Part shown: positions 1 through 11,726 of the stretch, piece after piece
Numbering within the stretch: the stretch's first letter is position 1
How the letters are laid out: each line of letters opens with the position of its first letter
NCBI GenBank assembly: GCA_037783415.1
Contig: JAZGTN010000150.1
Coordinates: 4,877,768-4,941,767 of the forward strand
Reading direction: 5' to 3'
Length of the DNA stretch: 64,000 bases
From: Leptasterias polaris
Lineage: Eukaryota; Echinodermata; Asteroidea; Forcipulatida; Asteriidae
The notes under the pieces: model-generated
The model's database searches: none
What the model was told of the DNA's origin: nothing
The model's input: the letters and a program-made list of their open reading frames with translations, nothing else
Position numbers and translations under genes: made by a program

Positions 1-167
1 GTAGTGTGCATGTCGCAGGGCGTCGGGGTCGGACACCAGAGGGCGCTATTGTGTGTAAAACTCTTAGCCTTTTGCCTGCCGGCATAGGGAACAATGCAAT
101 TGTAGTATTCGCTCTACAGGTAAGTATTCGTTCGTAGACCCAGCCCACACTACTGTGGGGTGGGAGT
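1..167. other. Left flank of 54-bp array, no gene seen
   Basis: No open frame or recognisable element. It contains a short CCAGAGGGCGC motif and leads directly into the tandem array. Confidence 0.4.
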
Positions 168-2548
168 ATGGCTTAGGCCTCGGCTTCCACCTGATGTTTC
201 ACTTATTAGGTTGCTGTGTACGGCTTAGGTCTCGGCTTCCACCTGATGTTTCACTTGCATTAGGTTGCTGTGTATGGCTTGGGTCTCGGCTTCCACCTGA
301 TATGTTTCACTTGCATTAGGTTGCTGTGTACGGCTTGGGTCTCGGCTTCCACCTGATGTTTCACTTGCATTAGGTTGCTGTGTATGGCTTAGGTCTCGGC
401 TTCCACCTGATGTTTCACTTGCATTAGGTTGCTGTGTACGGCTTAGGCCTCGGCTTCCACCTGATGTTTCACTTGCATAAGGTTGCTGTGTATGGCTTAG
501 GCCTCGGCTTCCACCTGATGTTTCACTTACATTAGGTTGCTGTGTACGGCTTAGGCCTCGGCTTCCACCTGATGTTTCACTTGCATTAGGTTGCTGTGTA
601 CGGCTTAGGTCTCGGCTTCCACCTGATGTTTCACTTGCATTAGGTTGCTGTGTACGGCTTGGGTCTCGGCTTCCACCTGATGTTTCACTTGCATTAGGTT
701 GCTGTGTATGGCTTAGGTCTCGGCTTCCACCTGATGTTTCACTTGCATTAGGTTGCTGTGTACGGCTTGGGTCTCGGCTTCCACCTGATGTTTCACTTGC
801 ATTAGGTTGCTGTGTATGGCTTAGGTCTCGGCTTCCACCTGATGTTTCACTTGCATTAGGTTGCTGTGTACGGCTTAGGCCTCGGCTTCCACCTGATGTT
901 TCACTTGCATAAGGTTGCTGTGTATGGCTTAGGCCTCGGCTTCCACCTGATGTTTCACTTACATTAGGTTGCTGTGTACGGCTTAGGCCTCGGCTTCCAC
1001 CTGATGTTTCACTTGCATTAGGTTGCTGTGTACGGCTTAGGTCTCGGCTTCCACCAGATGTTTCACTTGCATTAGGTTGCTGTGTACGGCTTGGGTCTCG
1101 GCTTCCACCTGATGTTTCACTTGCATTAGGTTGCTGTGTATGGCTTAGGTCTCGGCTTCCACCTGATGTTTCACTTGCATTAGGTTGCTGTGTACAGCTT
1201 GGGTCTCGGCTTCCACCTGATGTTTCACTTGCATTAGGTTGCTGTGTATGGCTTAGGTCTCGGCTTCCACCTGATGTTTCACTTGCATTAGGTTGCTGTG
1301 TACGGCTTAGGTCTCGGCTTCCACCTGATGTTTCACTTACATTAGGTTGCTGTGTATGGCTTAGGTCTCGGCTTCCACCTCATGTTTCACTTACATTAGG
1401 TTGCTGTGTACGGCTTGGGTCTCGGCTTCCACCTGATGTTTCACTTGCATTAGGTTGCTGTGTACGGCTTAGGTCTCGGCTTCCACCTGATGTTTCACTT
1501 GCATTAGCTTGCTGTGTACGGCTTAGGTCTCGGCTTCCACCTGATGTTTCACTTGCATTAGGTTGCTGTGTACGGCTTAGGCCTCGGCTTCCACCTGATG
1601 TTTCACTTGCATAAGGTTGCTGTGTACGGCTTAGGCCTCGGCTTCCACCTGATGTTTCACTTGCATTAGGTTGCTGTGTACGGCTTAGGCCTCGGCTTCC
1701 ACCTGATGTTTCACTTGCATTAGGTTGCTGTGTACGGCTTAGGTCTCGGCTTCCACCTGATGTTTCACTTGCATTAGGTTGCTGTGTACGGCTTAGGCCT
1801 CGGCTTCCACCTGATGTTTCACTTGCATAAGGTTGCTGTGTACGGCTTAGGCCTCGGCTTCCACCTGATGTTTCACTTGCATTAGGTTGCTGTGTATGGC
1901 TTAGGTCTCGGCTTCCACCTGATGTTTCACTTGCATTAGGTTGCTGTGTACGGCTTGGGTCTCGGCTTCCACCTGATGTTTCACTTGCATTAGGTTGCTG
2001 TGTACGGCTTGGGTCTCGGCTTCCACCTGATGTTTCACTTGCATAAGGTTGCTGTGTACGGCTTAGGTCTCGGCTTCCACCTGATGTTTCACTTGCATAA
2101 GGTTGCTGTGTACGGCTTGGGTCTCGGCTTCCACCTGATGTTTCACTTGCATTAGGTTGCTGTGTATGGCTTAGGTCTCGGCTTCCACCTGATGTTTCAC
2201 TTGCATTAGGTTGCTGTGTACGGCTTGGGTCTCGGCTTCCACCTGATGTTTCACTTGCATTAGGTTGCTGTGTATGGCTTAGGTCTCGGCTTCCACCTGA
2301 TGTTTCACTTGCATTAGGTTGCTGTGTATGGCTTGGGTCTCGGCTTCCACCTGATGTTTCACTTGCATAAGGTTGCTGTGTACGGCTTAGGTCTCGGCTT
2401 CCACCTGATGTTTCACTTGCATAAGGTTGCTGTGTACGGCTTAGGTCTCGGCTTCCACCTGATGTTTCACTTGCATTAGGTTGCTGTGTATGGCTTAGGC
2501 CTCGGCTTCCACCTGATGTTTCACTTGCATTAGGTTGCTGTGTATGGC
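168..2548. repeat. 54-bp tandem array, about 44 copies
   Basis: Near-identical 54-bp units (core CTCGGCTTCCACCTGATG) run head to tail. Variation is concentrated at a few sites: TAGGT/TAGGC/TGGGT, GTAC/GTAT, and CATTAGG/CATAAGG/ACATTAGG. A variant block containing CATAAGG recurs at 475 and 907, which is 8 units (432 bp), so there is higher-order structure. Because 54 is a multiple of 3, the minus strand stays open as an 18-residue Ser/Thr/Gln/Gly-rich repeat from 2633 down to 1380, where a single base change makes TGA. Two-base length changes near 205 and 300 break the frame in the first units. I read this as a minisatellite. A repetitive low-complexity protein is possible but lacks a flanking domain. 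Confidence 0.9.
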
Positions 2549-3336
2549 ACAAATGATGAAGCGTACAAGGGATTTGTTGACACATAACCAGGCATGATGA
2601 CATTATTCCCACTTTTTGTATTTTTCCCCTCACAGAAAACTTGGGGCAAAAAACTATGAATAACCCTAAAAAGTCAACCAGAGCGATTAAACTAAATAAC
2701 TTGATTAAACTTTACGAACTGAATGGAGTGCGTACTACACCAAAATAAAAAAGTCTACTATTTTATTTTCCTTTCGTGAAAGCTGACTCGTTTATGTTCT
2801 TGTTCTTGTATTAAAACAATTTAAAACTTCAAATAAGTGTTTCATTAGTGTTTTTTAATGTCAGTCTTATTTTTTCATCACAGTAATAAGAAGGGTCCCT
2901 CCATTACCATTAAAGCAATTAATCACATATTGCCAACCTGTACCACAGAAAAGTGGGAATTTTAGGTGTATGTAACTTAATAAAGTCAATAAATTTTCGA
3001 TATGTGAATGCCTCAGTTATCAATAATTAATTTCACTATACTTGGGGCTCATGGGTCAATAGAAAACAATATACTTCAATTTTTGTTAAGCTGTTATATC
3101 GATTCCTTTTGCACTAACCAGCTGATATAGTAAAATAAAAGGTTGACATACTCAATGTACCAGCGCTCCTTTTTCTAGCCTTTACAACATGTGTAATCTG
3201 ACCAGTAAACAACACACAGCAAAACAACTTGAGTAAATAAGAGTCAAGACACTTATGGATTATTTGGTGTTGTTTTTGTAACACCAGTTTTGGGCGCCAC
3301 ACTTTGTAATGGACTACTCCCCACAGGGTTTAAAGG
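2549..3336. other. AT-rich spacer
   Basis: AT-rich sequence between the 54-bp array and the first minus-strand terminal exon. No open frame, repeat or RNA gene that I can support. Confidence 0.4.
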
Positions 3337-3979
3337 TTAAAGTTTATTAAATCTGCTCCTGTGCCTTGAGATAAGAACATCTTTCTCTGGAAAAGTGTAC
3401 TTCTTAGACATGGCAGGAGCATCAGTGTTGGGTACAACAAAACAGCATCGACGGATAGCCTCTCCAAACAGAGTCTTGACATATCCTGTGTACAAGAAAC
3501 AGTACAGCCATTACGAATCACAACCATTGAAGAAAATTATGTAATGCATTGGCAGTAAGAAACTTTCATTTTGCACACTTAGCGCAACAGAAAACCCCCC
3601 ATTGAATTTGTTATCATTGCAGAAATATACAAATAAAAAAGAAATTATAGCATTGGGTAAACAGAAGTTAAACATTAAATATTTACCATTAATTTTATTC
3701 AAAATTTTCAAATACTTTATAAAGTCCAACAGCCAGAAATAATTTTGGCGGTATGCATACACACAACAGGTAAAAATGTATAAAGGCCTGGCACATAAAT
3801 TTGATAAAATTGCTGAAGAAAGAGCCTTACCGAAGGAGGCGGCTTCTTTAAGTGGTTTTACTGTAGCTTCACCTGGCTTAAACTTCGGCTTACTGAGGTG
3901 AAACATCTTAGCGCCCTCTAAAGTGGTAGCCTGGCTTCTGTTGCTGTTCTCATTGTAGTGCAGACACGCAATGTGCAGC
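3337..3979 (-). CDS. Last two exons of a transposon-type protein
   Basis: Two minus-strand exons join in frame. Exon A is 3979..3831, with acceptor TTTGTTCAG and donor GTAAGG. Exon B is 3485..3337, with acceptor GTACACAG and ending at TAA. Exon A carries LHYNENSNRSQATT and ends phase 1. Exon B supplies the last two bases of that codon and runs 50 codons to the stop, ending in a basic RHRSRFNKL tail. The HYNEN-x-NR-x-QATT pattern followed by a PK-x-K-x-GE stretch is familiar from the C-terminus of multicopy, transposon-associated proteins in cnidarians, fish and echinoderms (recognition from memory). Function unknown. Upstream exons are not intact here, so this is probably the tail of a decaying copy. 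Confidence 0.6.
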
Positions 3980-4039
3980 CTGAACAAATATGAAAATTAT
4001 ACAATTTTCAACAACACAAAAGGAATAACAAATCCATGA

Positions 4040-4400
4040 AAATAGGTGCCCAAAACAAAGCACCTCTTTAAATTCAAAAAATCACTTTTGGTTCCTTTTC
4101 TCTTTCCACTTCTGAATCAATCTCTTCATAACACCAACCTCCTCCTCTGGCAAAACGTCTCTCCCTTTTGCCTTTTCCAGATTCAATCTGTCTTCAGCTT
4201 CCTTTTGGTAAGTTTGCTTTCTCGACCAAGCAAGGAACATCTGAAAGGCCTGTTTTTCCAGGTTATTCCGTGATTGTATTGAAATTCTTCAATCTGTCTT
4301 CAGCTTCCTTTTTGTTACAGCAATTCATCCATGACTTTGCTGACGTTATATTATCATTGAATGCCAAAGCTTGTATTTGGAGGAAGCTCCTAAAACCATC
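4040..4400 (-). pseudogene. Degraded coding trace, coiled-coil-like
   Basis: The minus strand shows protein-like stretches with charged heptad-like composition, for example KEAEDRLNLEKAKGRD followed by a stop near 4050. A second copy of the KEAEDRL-coding sequence lies about 95 bp upstream, so there is a small internal duplication. No splice structure could be settled and the frame is broken by stops. Not recognised. It may be part of the same transposon-type gene as 3337-3979. Confidence 0.3.
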
Positions 4401-4794
4401 TTAATTAACATCAATCATCCGTCTTTCCAGTTTGACATTTCAAAATTTTACAGTGAGGTAATAGACCTTGTATGTTATGCAGCATGATAGTACCTGTAAC
4501 ATGTAAATTTAATCAATTTATATCTGGCGTTACAAGGGTGGACTGAAATCAATTACAAGAAAAGGAGAATATAGCAGAGACGCTCCTTGAGTTGGCTATA
4601 TCAGGAATTTTGATATAGTACTCATGGACTGATAAAAGGAGTTCAAAGCAGATGTAGAAAAATACTAATAAATTTATGGGGATTGCAGCTAGGACCTAAG
4701 ATCTTAGTGATGAGTTGCAGATTTTCCTTATGGGGCAAAGACACTAAATTTGTACTGTACCAACAAACTGAACTTTAACCTTAGAATACTAATG

Positions 4795-5203
4795 TAAAAG
4801 CAGTCCAGATTGCATCACGAATGCTCCTTGCGTTGTCGTTAGCTGGACCAATATCAGTAGCTGGCTGATCAATCCATATGACTCCCTCCCACTCTTGAGA
4901 AAACTGTTCTCTCCATTTCTTGCAGAAGTTGTGCAATGCCACCACACAAGCATTCTTAACAGCTGTCCAGAGTGGTTAGGTTATACATTTATGTACGATG
5001 CCAATTGACCTTAATTCAGCTTGATAAACTTTGTCTCCTGCGTCTTCTGCTACCACCTTCAGAAGATTATTTGGATCAGGCAGTGCAGTTACAAACTTTC
5101 TAATATGATCCAGATGGAAAAATGTAGAGGCCCCACCTTCAAATAAGATATTGGCACGATTTCCAACGTAGTGAATTAGATGGTTGTTCTTTGAGATGTT
5201 CAA
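4795..5203 (-). pseudogene. hAT-like transposase fragment joined to another coding trace
   Basis: An open minus-strand stretch (5203..4976) carries HYVGNRANILFEGG and a DPNNLLK segment, the same region as the hAT-like protein at 55.4-56.1 kb. Bases 4950..5185 match 55667..55902 without gaps and with only 6 differences by eye, about 97% identical. A GAA-to-TAA type change stops the frame at 4976. Past the stop the same frame continues to about 4795 with a different but protein-like sequence (VVALHNFCKKWREQF). Outside the 236-bp block the two loci are unrelated. This looks like a mosaic or captured piece of a transposase gene. Confidence 0.6.
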
Positions 5204-5868
5204 AGTGTTTTACGCAGAGCCTTTGCCCTTCTTTGACACTTTTTCATTACCTCTGTATTTCTTTAAGTCCAAGTACCCCTTGACAAATGCCTTGATTCCA
5301 ACTTTTACCCATAGGTTTATCACATTGTCCATAAGTTTGTTAGAGACATTTCCTGTTATTTTACCTTTCGTTATGTTGCATCAATAGCTGTGTACTCTTG
5401 CCTGTGAAAGGATTTTTTCTTTCAATTTGCTTTTGATGTCAATTCCAGGAAGCTGATCTACAATTCCTTGTTTAAAAAGGTTGACTCTCATTTTCTAGTG
5501 TTATATCAAATGTATACACATCGCCGTTAACATTAAAACATTCACCTCTATTTTGTATTGACATCCACTCATTAGTATACTCCCAAAAGGTTTTCTCAGT
5601 GTCACTACAGCAAGCACGCCAGGTTTTCAGAATTTCACAAAATTTTGATGCAGTTTCATTTATTCGTTTTCTACACTTTTCATACAGAGAAAGGGTACAT
5701 GTACATAACCTGCTACATATCTCAACACCTGTTCCTCTTCTTTTGATAATTGAACGTCTTCAATTGTTTGAATTCAAAGCAGGTCCACTGAATTTCTATC
5801 TTTAATTAATAATGTTAATACAGTTTGTACAATATACTGATAAACAATTAAAACATGTTGACCTGTAG
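5204..5868 (-). other. Weak coding traces, unassigned
   Basis: The minus strand has short protein-like segments around 5800-5480 (cysteine and charged rich, ending NVNGDVYTFDITLENE) and 5390-5215 (basic, KAFVKGYLDLKKYRGNE), broken by stops. They may be exons or relics of the gene whose fragment lies at 4795-5203. No domain recognised. Confidence 0.25.
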
Positions 5869-7675
5869 TGTAATATCTATGGAAGTTGTGACAAAGGGGT
5901 ATTCACTGTCCCTAGGTACAATGCTCTCCCATTTGGGAATAATACTCAAGTTCAATAAATCTTAGTTTTGGTAATAACTACGGAAGTTGTGACAAAGGGG
6001 TCTCGATCAAGTTAAATAAATCTTAGTTGTTGTAATACCCACTGGAAGTTGTGACAAAGGGGTATTCACTGCCCCTAAGTCTTGATCAAGTTAAATAAAT
6101 CTAAGTTGTTGTAATACCTACTGGAAGTTGTGACAAAGGGATATTCACTGCCCCTACATGTAAGTCTCGATGAAGTTAAATAAATCTAAGTTGTTGTAAT
6201 ACCATGGAGGTTGTGACAAAGGGGGATTCACTGCCCCTAAGTCTTGATCAAGTTAAATAAATCTTAGTTGTTGTAATACCTACTGGAAGTTGTGACAAAG
6301 GGGTATTCACTGCCCCTAAGTCTTGATCAAGTTCAATAAATCTAAGTTGTTGTAATACCTACTGGAAGTTGTTACAAAGGGGTATTCACTGCCCCTAAGT
6401 CTTGATCAAGTTCAATAAATCTTAGTTGTTGTAATACCCACTGGAAGTTGTGACAAAGGGGTATTCACTGCCCTTAAGTCTTGATTAAGTTCAATAAATC
6501 TAAGTTGTTGTAATACCTGCTGGAAGTTGTGACAAAGGGGGATTCACTGCCCCTAAGTCTTGATCAAGTTAAATAAATCTTAGTTGTTGTAATACCTACT
6601 GGAAGTTGTGACAAAGGGGTATTCACTGCCCCTAAGTCTTGATCAAGTTCAATAAATCTAAGTTGTTGTAATACCTACTGGAAGTTGTGACAAAGGGGGA
6701 TTCACTGCCCCTAAGTCTTGATCAAGTTCAATAAATCTAAGTTGTTGGAGGTATTCACTGCCCCTAAGTCTTGATCAAGTTAAATAAATCTAAGTTGTTG
6801 TAATACCTACTGGAAGTTGTGACAAAGGGGGATTCACTGCCCCTAGGTCTTGATCAAGTTCAATAAATCTAAGTTGTTGTAATACCTACTGGAAGTTGTG
6901 ACAAAGGGGGATTCACTGCCCCTAAGTCTTGATCAAGTTCAATAAATCTTAGTTGTTGTAATACCCACTGGAAGTTGTGACAAAGGGGTATTCACTGCCC
7001 CTAAGTCTTGATTAAGTTCAATAAATCTAAGTTGTTGTAATACCTGCTGGAAGTTGTGACAAAGGGGGATTCACTGCCCCTAAGTCTTGATCAAGTTAAA
7101 TAAATCTTAGTTGTTGTAATACCTACTGGAAGTTGTGACAAAGGGGTATTCACTGCCCCTAAGTCTTGATCAAGTTCAATAAATCTAAGTTGTTGTAATA
7201 CCTACTGGAAGTTGTGACAAAGGGGGATTCACTGCCCCTAAGTCTTGATCAAGTTCAATAAATCTAAGTTGTTGGAGGTATTCACTGCCCCTAAGTCTTG
7301 ATCAAGTTAAATAAATCTAAGTTGTTGTAATACCTACTGGAAGTTGTGACAAAGGGGGATTCACTGCCCCTAGGTCTTGATCAAGTTCAATAAATCTAAG
7401 TTGTTGTAATACCTACTGGAAGTTGTGACAAAGGGGGATTCACTGCCCCTAAGTCTTGATCAAGTTCAATAAATCTAAGTTGTTGGAGGTATTCACTGCC
7501 CCTAAGTCTTGATCAAGTTAAATAAATCTAAGTTGTTGTAATACCTACTGGAAGTTGTGACAAAGGGGGATTCACTGCCCCTAGGTCTTGATCAAGTTCA
7601 ATAAATCTAAGTTGTTGTAATACCTACTGGAAGTTGTGACAAAGGGGGATTCACTGCCCCTAAGTCTTGATCAAG
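5869..7675. repeat. 79-bp tandem array with a 50-bp deletion variant
   Basis: Roughly 22-23 units with core GGAAGTTGTGACAAAGGGG, TTCACTGCCCCTAAGTC and TTGATCAAG. The full period is 79 bp. A shortened unit lacking TAATACCTACTGGAAGTTGTG (junction GTTGTTGGAGG) occurs near 6743, 7271 and 7483. The first two are 528 bp apart with matching neighbours, so multi-unit blocks have been duplicated. The unit contains the palindrome CTTGATCAAG and an AGGGG/CCCCT inverted pair. No open frame persists. Minisatellite. Confidence 0.9.
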
Positions 7676-8011
7676 TTTCGTAAAGTAAGACCTAAAGTCT
7701 AACAGCCCTGCGCATACCTCACGGTATACAAAAAACGTTCATAACGCCACCGTGGAATAAAGGATTTCACTAAACATAGTATGCATAGATTGAGTGCACC
7801 GACTAGTTATAAAAGATCTAGACATTGGATACACTCGGCATGAAGTGAAGAAAAATAAAAAAATATACGAAGCAAAAGTTTTGGTCATTTTATGAAAAGT
7901 ATTGTGTAGAGGAGGCACAAGAAAAAAAGGAGGGGTGGTTGGGGACGCTTAATGTTTTGCATGGGTCCTGATTAAGTTCATTACCGAATGAGAAATTAAA
8001 ATACTTGTGAC
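7676..8011. other. Spacer between array and exon
   Basis: No feature recognised apart from the end of the 79-bp array and AT-rich sequence downstream of the exon at 8012-8352. Confidence 0.4.
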
Positions 8012-8352
8012 CTGGACTGTGTGCATCAGCTCTTCTGGAATGTCCACATCGGAATAATAACTAAGACGTGCAAGGTCTTCTAGGCCCTTCTTGCCGGTCA
8101 GCTTCTCAAGTTTCGTTGCTGCCGTTCTCGCCTTCTTTCTGTCACGTTCGGTCGACTCGGTTAAGGCTCTCTTTTTCAGGTCCGCAACTAACCCCCCATT
8201 GCGGACCTGCTCTTCTTTAGCAGTGGGAGAATGTCGTGTGCGTTTCTCCTCACTCCCAAATCCAACTGTGTCCACACGGAGGGAAGAGCTGTCGCACAGA
8301 TGCCGCCTATTCTCCAAGTAAATTACTTTCTGATAGTGTGGGTTCCACACAC
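8012..8352 (-). CDS. Internal exon, basic and Lys/Arg-rich protein segment
   Basis: A 341-bp minus-strand exon open throughout, bounded by acceptor CTGTTGCAG (before 8352) and donor CAG/GTCACAAG (after 8012). It encodes about 113 residues with a basic middle (EKRTRHSPTAKEEQV, then KKRALTESTERDRKKARTA) and an acidic end (YYSDVDIPEELMHTVQ). No domain recognised. It lies downstream, in the same orientation, of a tnp2-like exon at 9161-9385 and may be a later exon of that gene. No next exon is visible before the 79-bp array, so the gene is either broken here or has a long intron spanning it. Confidence 0.5.
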
Positions 8353-9160
8353 CTGCAACAGATCATTAGTTTGAGTATGTTAAACATAAATAAATAAGTT
8401 TTCCAATTTTTTAAATTCAAAATACACTTCCAGCTTTGGAAACTACACACGTATCGAAAGGTTGGGTGAAATCGACATACCGTAGCTTATAATGTCTGTT
8501 ACTACTTCGCCGAGCAAAAGCTTACGATGTCAGATAATGTCGATATTTGAGAATGAGAAGGCTTGGAAACGTCATCTAAAAAACACGTCTACTTTGTATT
8601 GTTTGAAAAACAGGACTGCCTGATTTTGTTGGTGTTGAGTTTACATGCCCTTGGGATTGGAAACAACTTTCCAGGGGTGGTTCCAACTTTCATCTTTTTG
8701 TCTGGAACGTAGCTTTTTTCATGTCGATTTTCGTTTTCATCACTCTTATAAGTTAGCCTATAACATTTGGTGCTCCTTTACAAAACAAATCCATTGTATA
8801 GCGGGATTTTTTTTGCATGTTTTCAATGTTTTTTCCCACAGTCTGTTGTTTACATGCTCAGGTGTTATCTGTTTTAGAGTAAATTTATTTCCTCGCTTAA
8901 TTTATGAAGTATTATAATTTGGCTATATATACATACCAATTTTGTACACAAAGAAATTCTCAGAGTTCTGTCTGCCCCACCACCATCTTATTAACTAATC
9001 ACTGACCCCTTTTGATTGACACCCCTCTATAGGACAAGCAGCTCTGTCCCGTTTAGAATACCATGCGCATAATTATGCGCTGACCAGTGCGTGTGGTGTG
9101 ATTTAAAATAACATATTAAACATGTCAGCATGTGCTGAGATGACTTCTTTGTAGGCCTAC
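8353..9160. other. Intron-like spacer
   Basis: Sequence between the two minus-strand exons at 8012-8352 and 9161-9385. No open frame or repeat that I can support. It would be an intron if both exons belong to one gene. Confidence 0.35.
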
Positions 9161-9385
9161 CTTTGATATCACAGTGTCGACAAGCATTGATCAGGGACCC
9201 TGGGCCAGCACTCTTTAAAACCTTCGAACTTCCAGGATTATCGAAGATACCCATGATTATCCGGGCCTTCAACTTGAAGTTTTCTGATGTACTGGCATCA
9301 AAACAATCCACTCCAGACTCGAGCTGCTTCAACTCATCAACAAGTGGGGACAGATAAGGATTCATGTCCAGCGGTCCAGATGGTC
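9161..9385 (-). CDS. Exon of tnp2-like (CACTA/EnSpm-type) transposase
   Basis: A 225-bp minus-strand exon with acceptor CATGTGATAG (before 9385) and donor AAAG/GTAGGCC (after 9161), phase 1 at both ends. The protein segment reads PYLSPLVDELKQLESGV, then a NFKLKARI stretch, then CRHCDIKG. This order (L-x-PLV-x-EL-x-L, FKL-x-A, a DNPG-like turn, C-x2-C) matches the middle of Tnp2-type transposases (Pfam Transposase_21) as I remember them. Only one conserved exon survives, so this is probably a relic. It is too divergent from the transposase at 47.0-49.2 kb to be a recent copy. Confidence 0.6.
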
Positions 9386-9741
9386 CTATCACATGGGAAA
9401 AACATCAATAATGTAGGTCTGTGATTTGTCAGGATGTTTCTGGATTTCAGTACAATTTTTAATCCTCCTGATTACAATTTGCTTCCAAGAAAGGGATAAA
9501 TTCATAGGCAATAAAATAAATTGGGTCCCTTTTGTTTTGTATTTCGAATTGAATTACGTCTTCAAATCCATAACACTACACCCGGTAGTCAAGTGTTTCT
9601 GTAGATTCTTAACACTTTTTCCCCAATTTGTTTAACCATGCAGAGAGCTGAAAAACGCGCTAAGCAATTTTGTATTGTAGTCACGGTCATGGCTCACCAT
9701 GTACTTGTTAACAACCTCAGTATATTTACTGTTAACCTTAC

Positions 9742-10385
9742 CTAATTTAACTTTGTAGTCTTCAGTGTTTTTTTTTCAAGCTGTGTTATTAGTTTGTCTT
9801 GTTCACAAATGTGTTTGACCAACTTAATCTTTGTTGGAGACTGGAGAGTCATAAGTTTTTGACAAAATGTCCTGTATTGTCGGGTTAGAAACATCTCGTA
9901 CAGTTGCCCCTCCTGAGGAAGCCACAGATGTTCTAGCTAATAGTTAATTAATTATATACCATAGAGTAAAAGCACACAATGGAGAATTAAAAACCAACAA
10001 TCACTAAACAATCCTCGTTATACATTTGAAATTGCATAAACACCATAAAAGTATAAAGACAACAGTTTTAAAACATTATTTATGGCTTGATAAGTTGTTA
10101 TCAGAATTGCGTGATAAAGATTCATTTAAGCATACGTCTTTGTTAGCTATACAGCCATCTGGCCGAACAAAACTATTGCTATTGCCGCTATTTGGGTTCG
10201 ATTTCGAATTATCCTCATATTTTCGAGATGTTACGTTATCACAAACGCCTGTCACGCTAACAGATGAGTCATTTAGACCGACGTCTTCATTAAAACCAAC
10301 GTCATCATTGTGATTATTGATGTCGTTATCAGAAGTATATTATCATGTGTTTGCCCATCTAATGCTTCAACATCATCAGACCTCA
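9742..10385 (-). pseudogene. Acidic/Asn-Ser-rich and coiled-coil coding traces upstream of tnp2-like exon
   Basis: The minus strand 10385..10070 reads as an Asn/Ser/Asp-rich segment (NDDVGFNEDVGLNDSS) with a frameshift near 10340. The minus strand 9930..9742 reads as a charged helical segment (KIKLVKHICEQDKLITQLEK) with a slip in an A9 run just before a donor-like GTAAGG. An acidic N-terminal region ahead of the tnp2 core is also seen in the intact transposase at 47-49 kb, so these may be N-terminal exons of the relic gene. No domain is assigned. Confidence 0.35.
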
Positions 10386-11540
10386 TGTTTAAACGCTAAT
10401 TCATTGGAGTTGCATCCATTTATACCACAATAAAAAGTTACATATTCATACAGGAATCTCGCTTTCTCTCAGGTTTTAAATGCAAACATGAATAATGGTA
10501 CCACAAACCACAGTTTGTTCGCTTGCTGATAATCTGCCCTTGATGTTACCTGTATTATTTTTCCAAATTGTTCGGACAACTTTCATGCCATTTATACCAT
10601 ACATAAATGAAAAGTAATTAACGTACATGCTCAGAGACATGTACGCGCATCCTTTTAAATAAACCTTGCAAAAAGATTGTTAACAAGTTGACCGTCCAAA
10701 TTACAGACCTCAGCGGTACATTAAACCCAAGAATGCTTTACTTAATTACAAAAAAATGAATGTATGTATGTGTACCAAATCTCTCACAAAGTAAGTACAC
10801 CCTCATTGTTAGAAACAATGTTGGTATCTTACATACTTGCCATCTTACATACTTGCCACTGTATTCTTAAAAACAATAAGAAAACTAATTTTACCCCTAT
10901 TTTGGCATAGAACATATGTCAATAAAAAAACTAATTGATAATATCCAGGCATATAGTAAATTTAAATGTATGTAATGAATGGATGGTGCTAATATGTCTT
11001 ACTCTTCAGGAACAAATTTGACCGATGTTGGAAAAGTATGGAAAGCATAACTGCAAATCAAAAACAGATTGCCACAGTTTGTAGCAGTGTTACACAAAAT
11101 ATTCAAAAATAGTGTTGAATTTGTTGGAAACAAATAAACCAATCATGGAAGGTATTTCCGTTCTTGACTCTTTACAGAAAATGTTGAATTTGGTCACACT
11201 TTTTTTTTAACACGATTAAATGTTTTGCAAATATTCGGCGGTCCATGCCAACTGGCGCACTTTCAAGTTATTTATCAATAAAAGAAAAGTCCAACAAACA
11301 AAAAACCGCCATCTTTGATTTTGGCCGCCATCTTGGATTTCTTGCTCGTGAAACAATATTTTCAGTAGAACACGTTATTTTTCTTTAAGAGGACACCATT
11401 CTCCACATTTTGATGTATAGATCTTCCATTGACCCCAGGGGCTGCAGCACTCTCTTATTTCTAGAGGATTTTTTGCCCTTGGCCTATGAATTGTTTTATT
11501 TTTCCCCGTTTTCCTAGTTGTTTATTATGATGAACCATAG
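10386..11540. other. No gene seen
   Basis: AT-rich sequence with scattered short ORFs that lack protein-like composition or splice context. No repeat family recognised. Confidence 0.35.
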
Positions 11541-11726
11541 AGCAAGGACCGTCCTTGCTCTATGGATGAACATAGCAAATATGGCAAAGATGGTGGTACA
11601 AGTGAAAGGTGATCTTTTGAATGAGACCCCATATTTCAAATAGGGTGAACATGTAGCAAATATGGCAAAGATGGTGGTACAAGTGAAAGGTGATCTTTTG
11701 AATGAGACCCCATATTTCAAATAGGG
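11539..11726. repeat. Perfect 15-bp inverted repeat plus two-copy direct repeat
   Basis: At about 11538-11570, arms of 15 bp (CCATAGAGCAAGGAC and its complement) are separated by a single base, a near-perfect hairpin. Directly after it, two tandem copies (about 11575-11640 and 11652-11720) of a segment containing GCAAATATGGCAAAGATGG and ending in CCCATATTTCAAATAGGG follow, then a G8 run. Likely a decayed foldback element. Confidence 0.7.
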
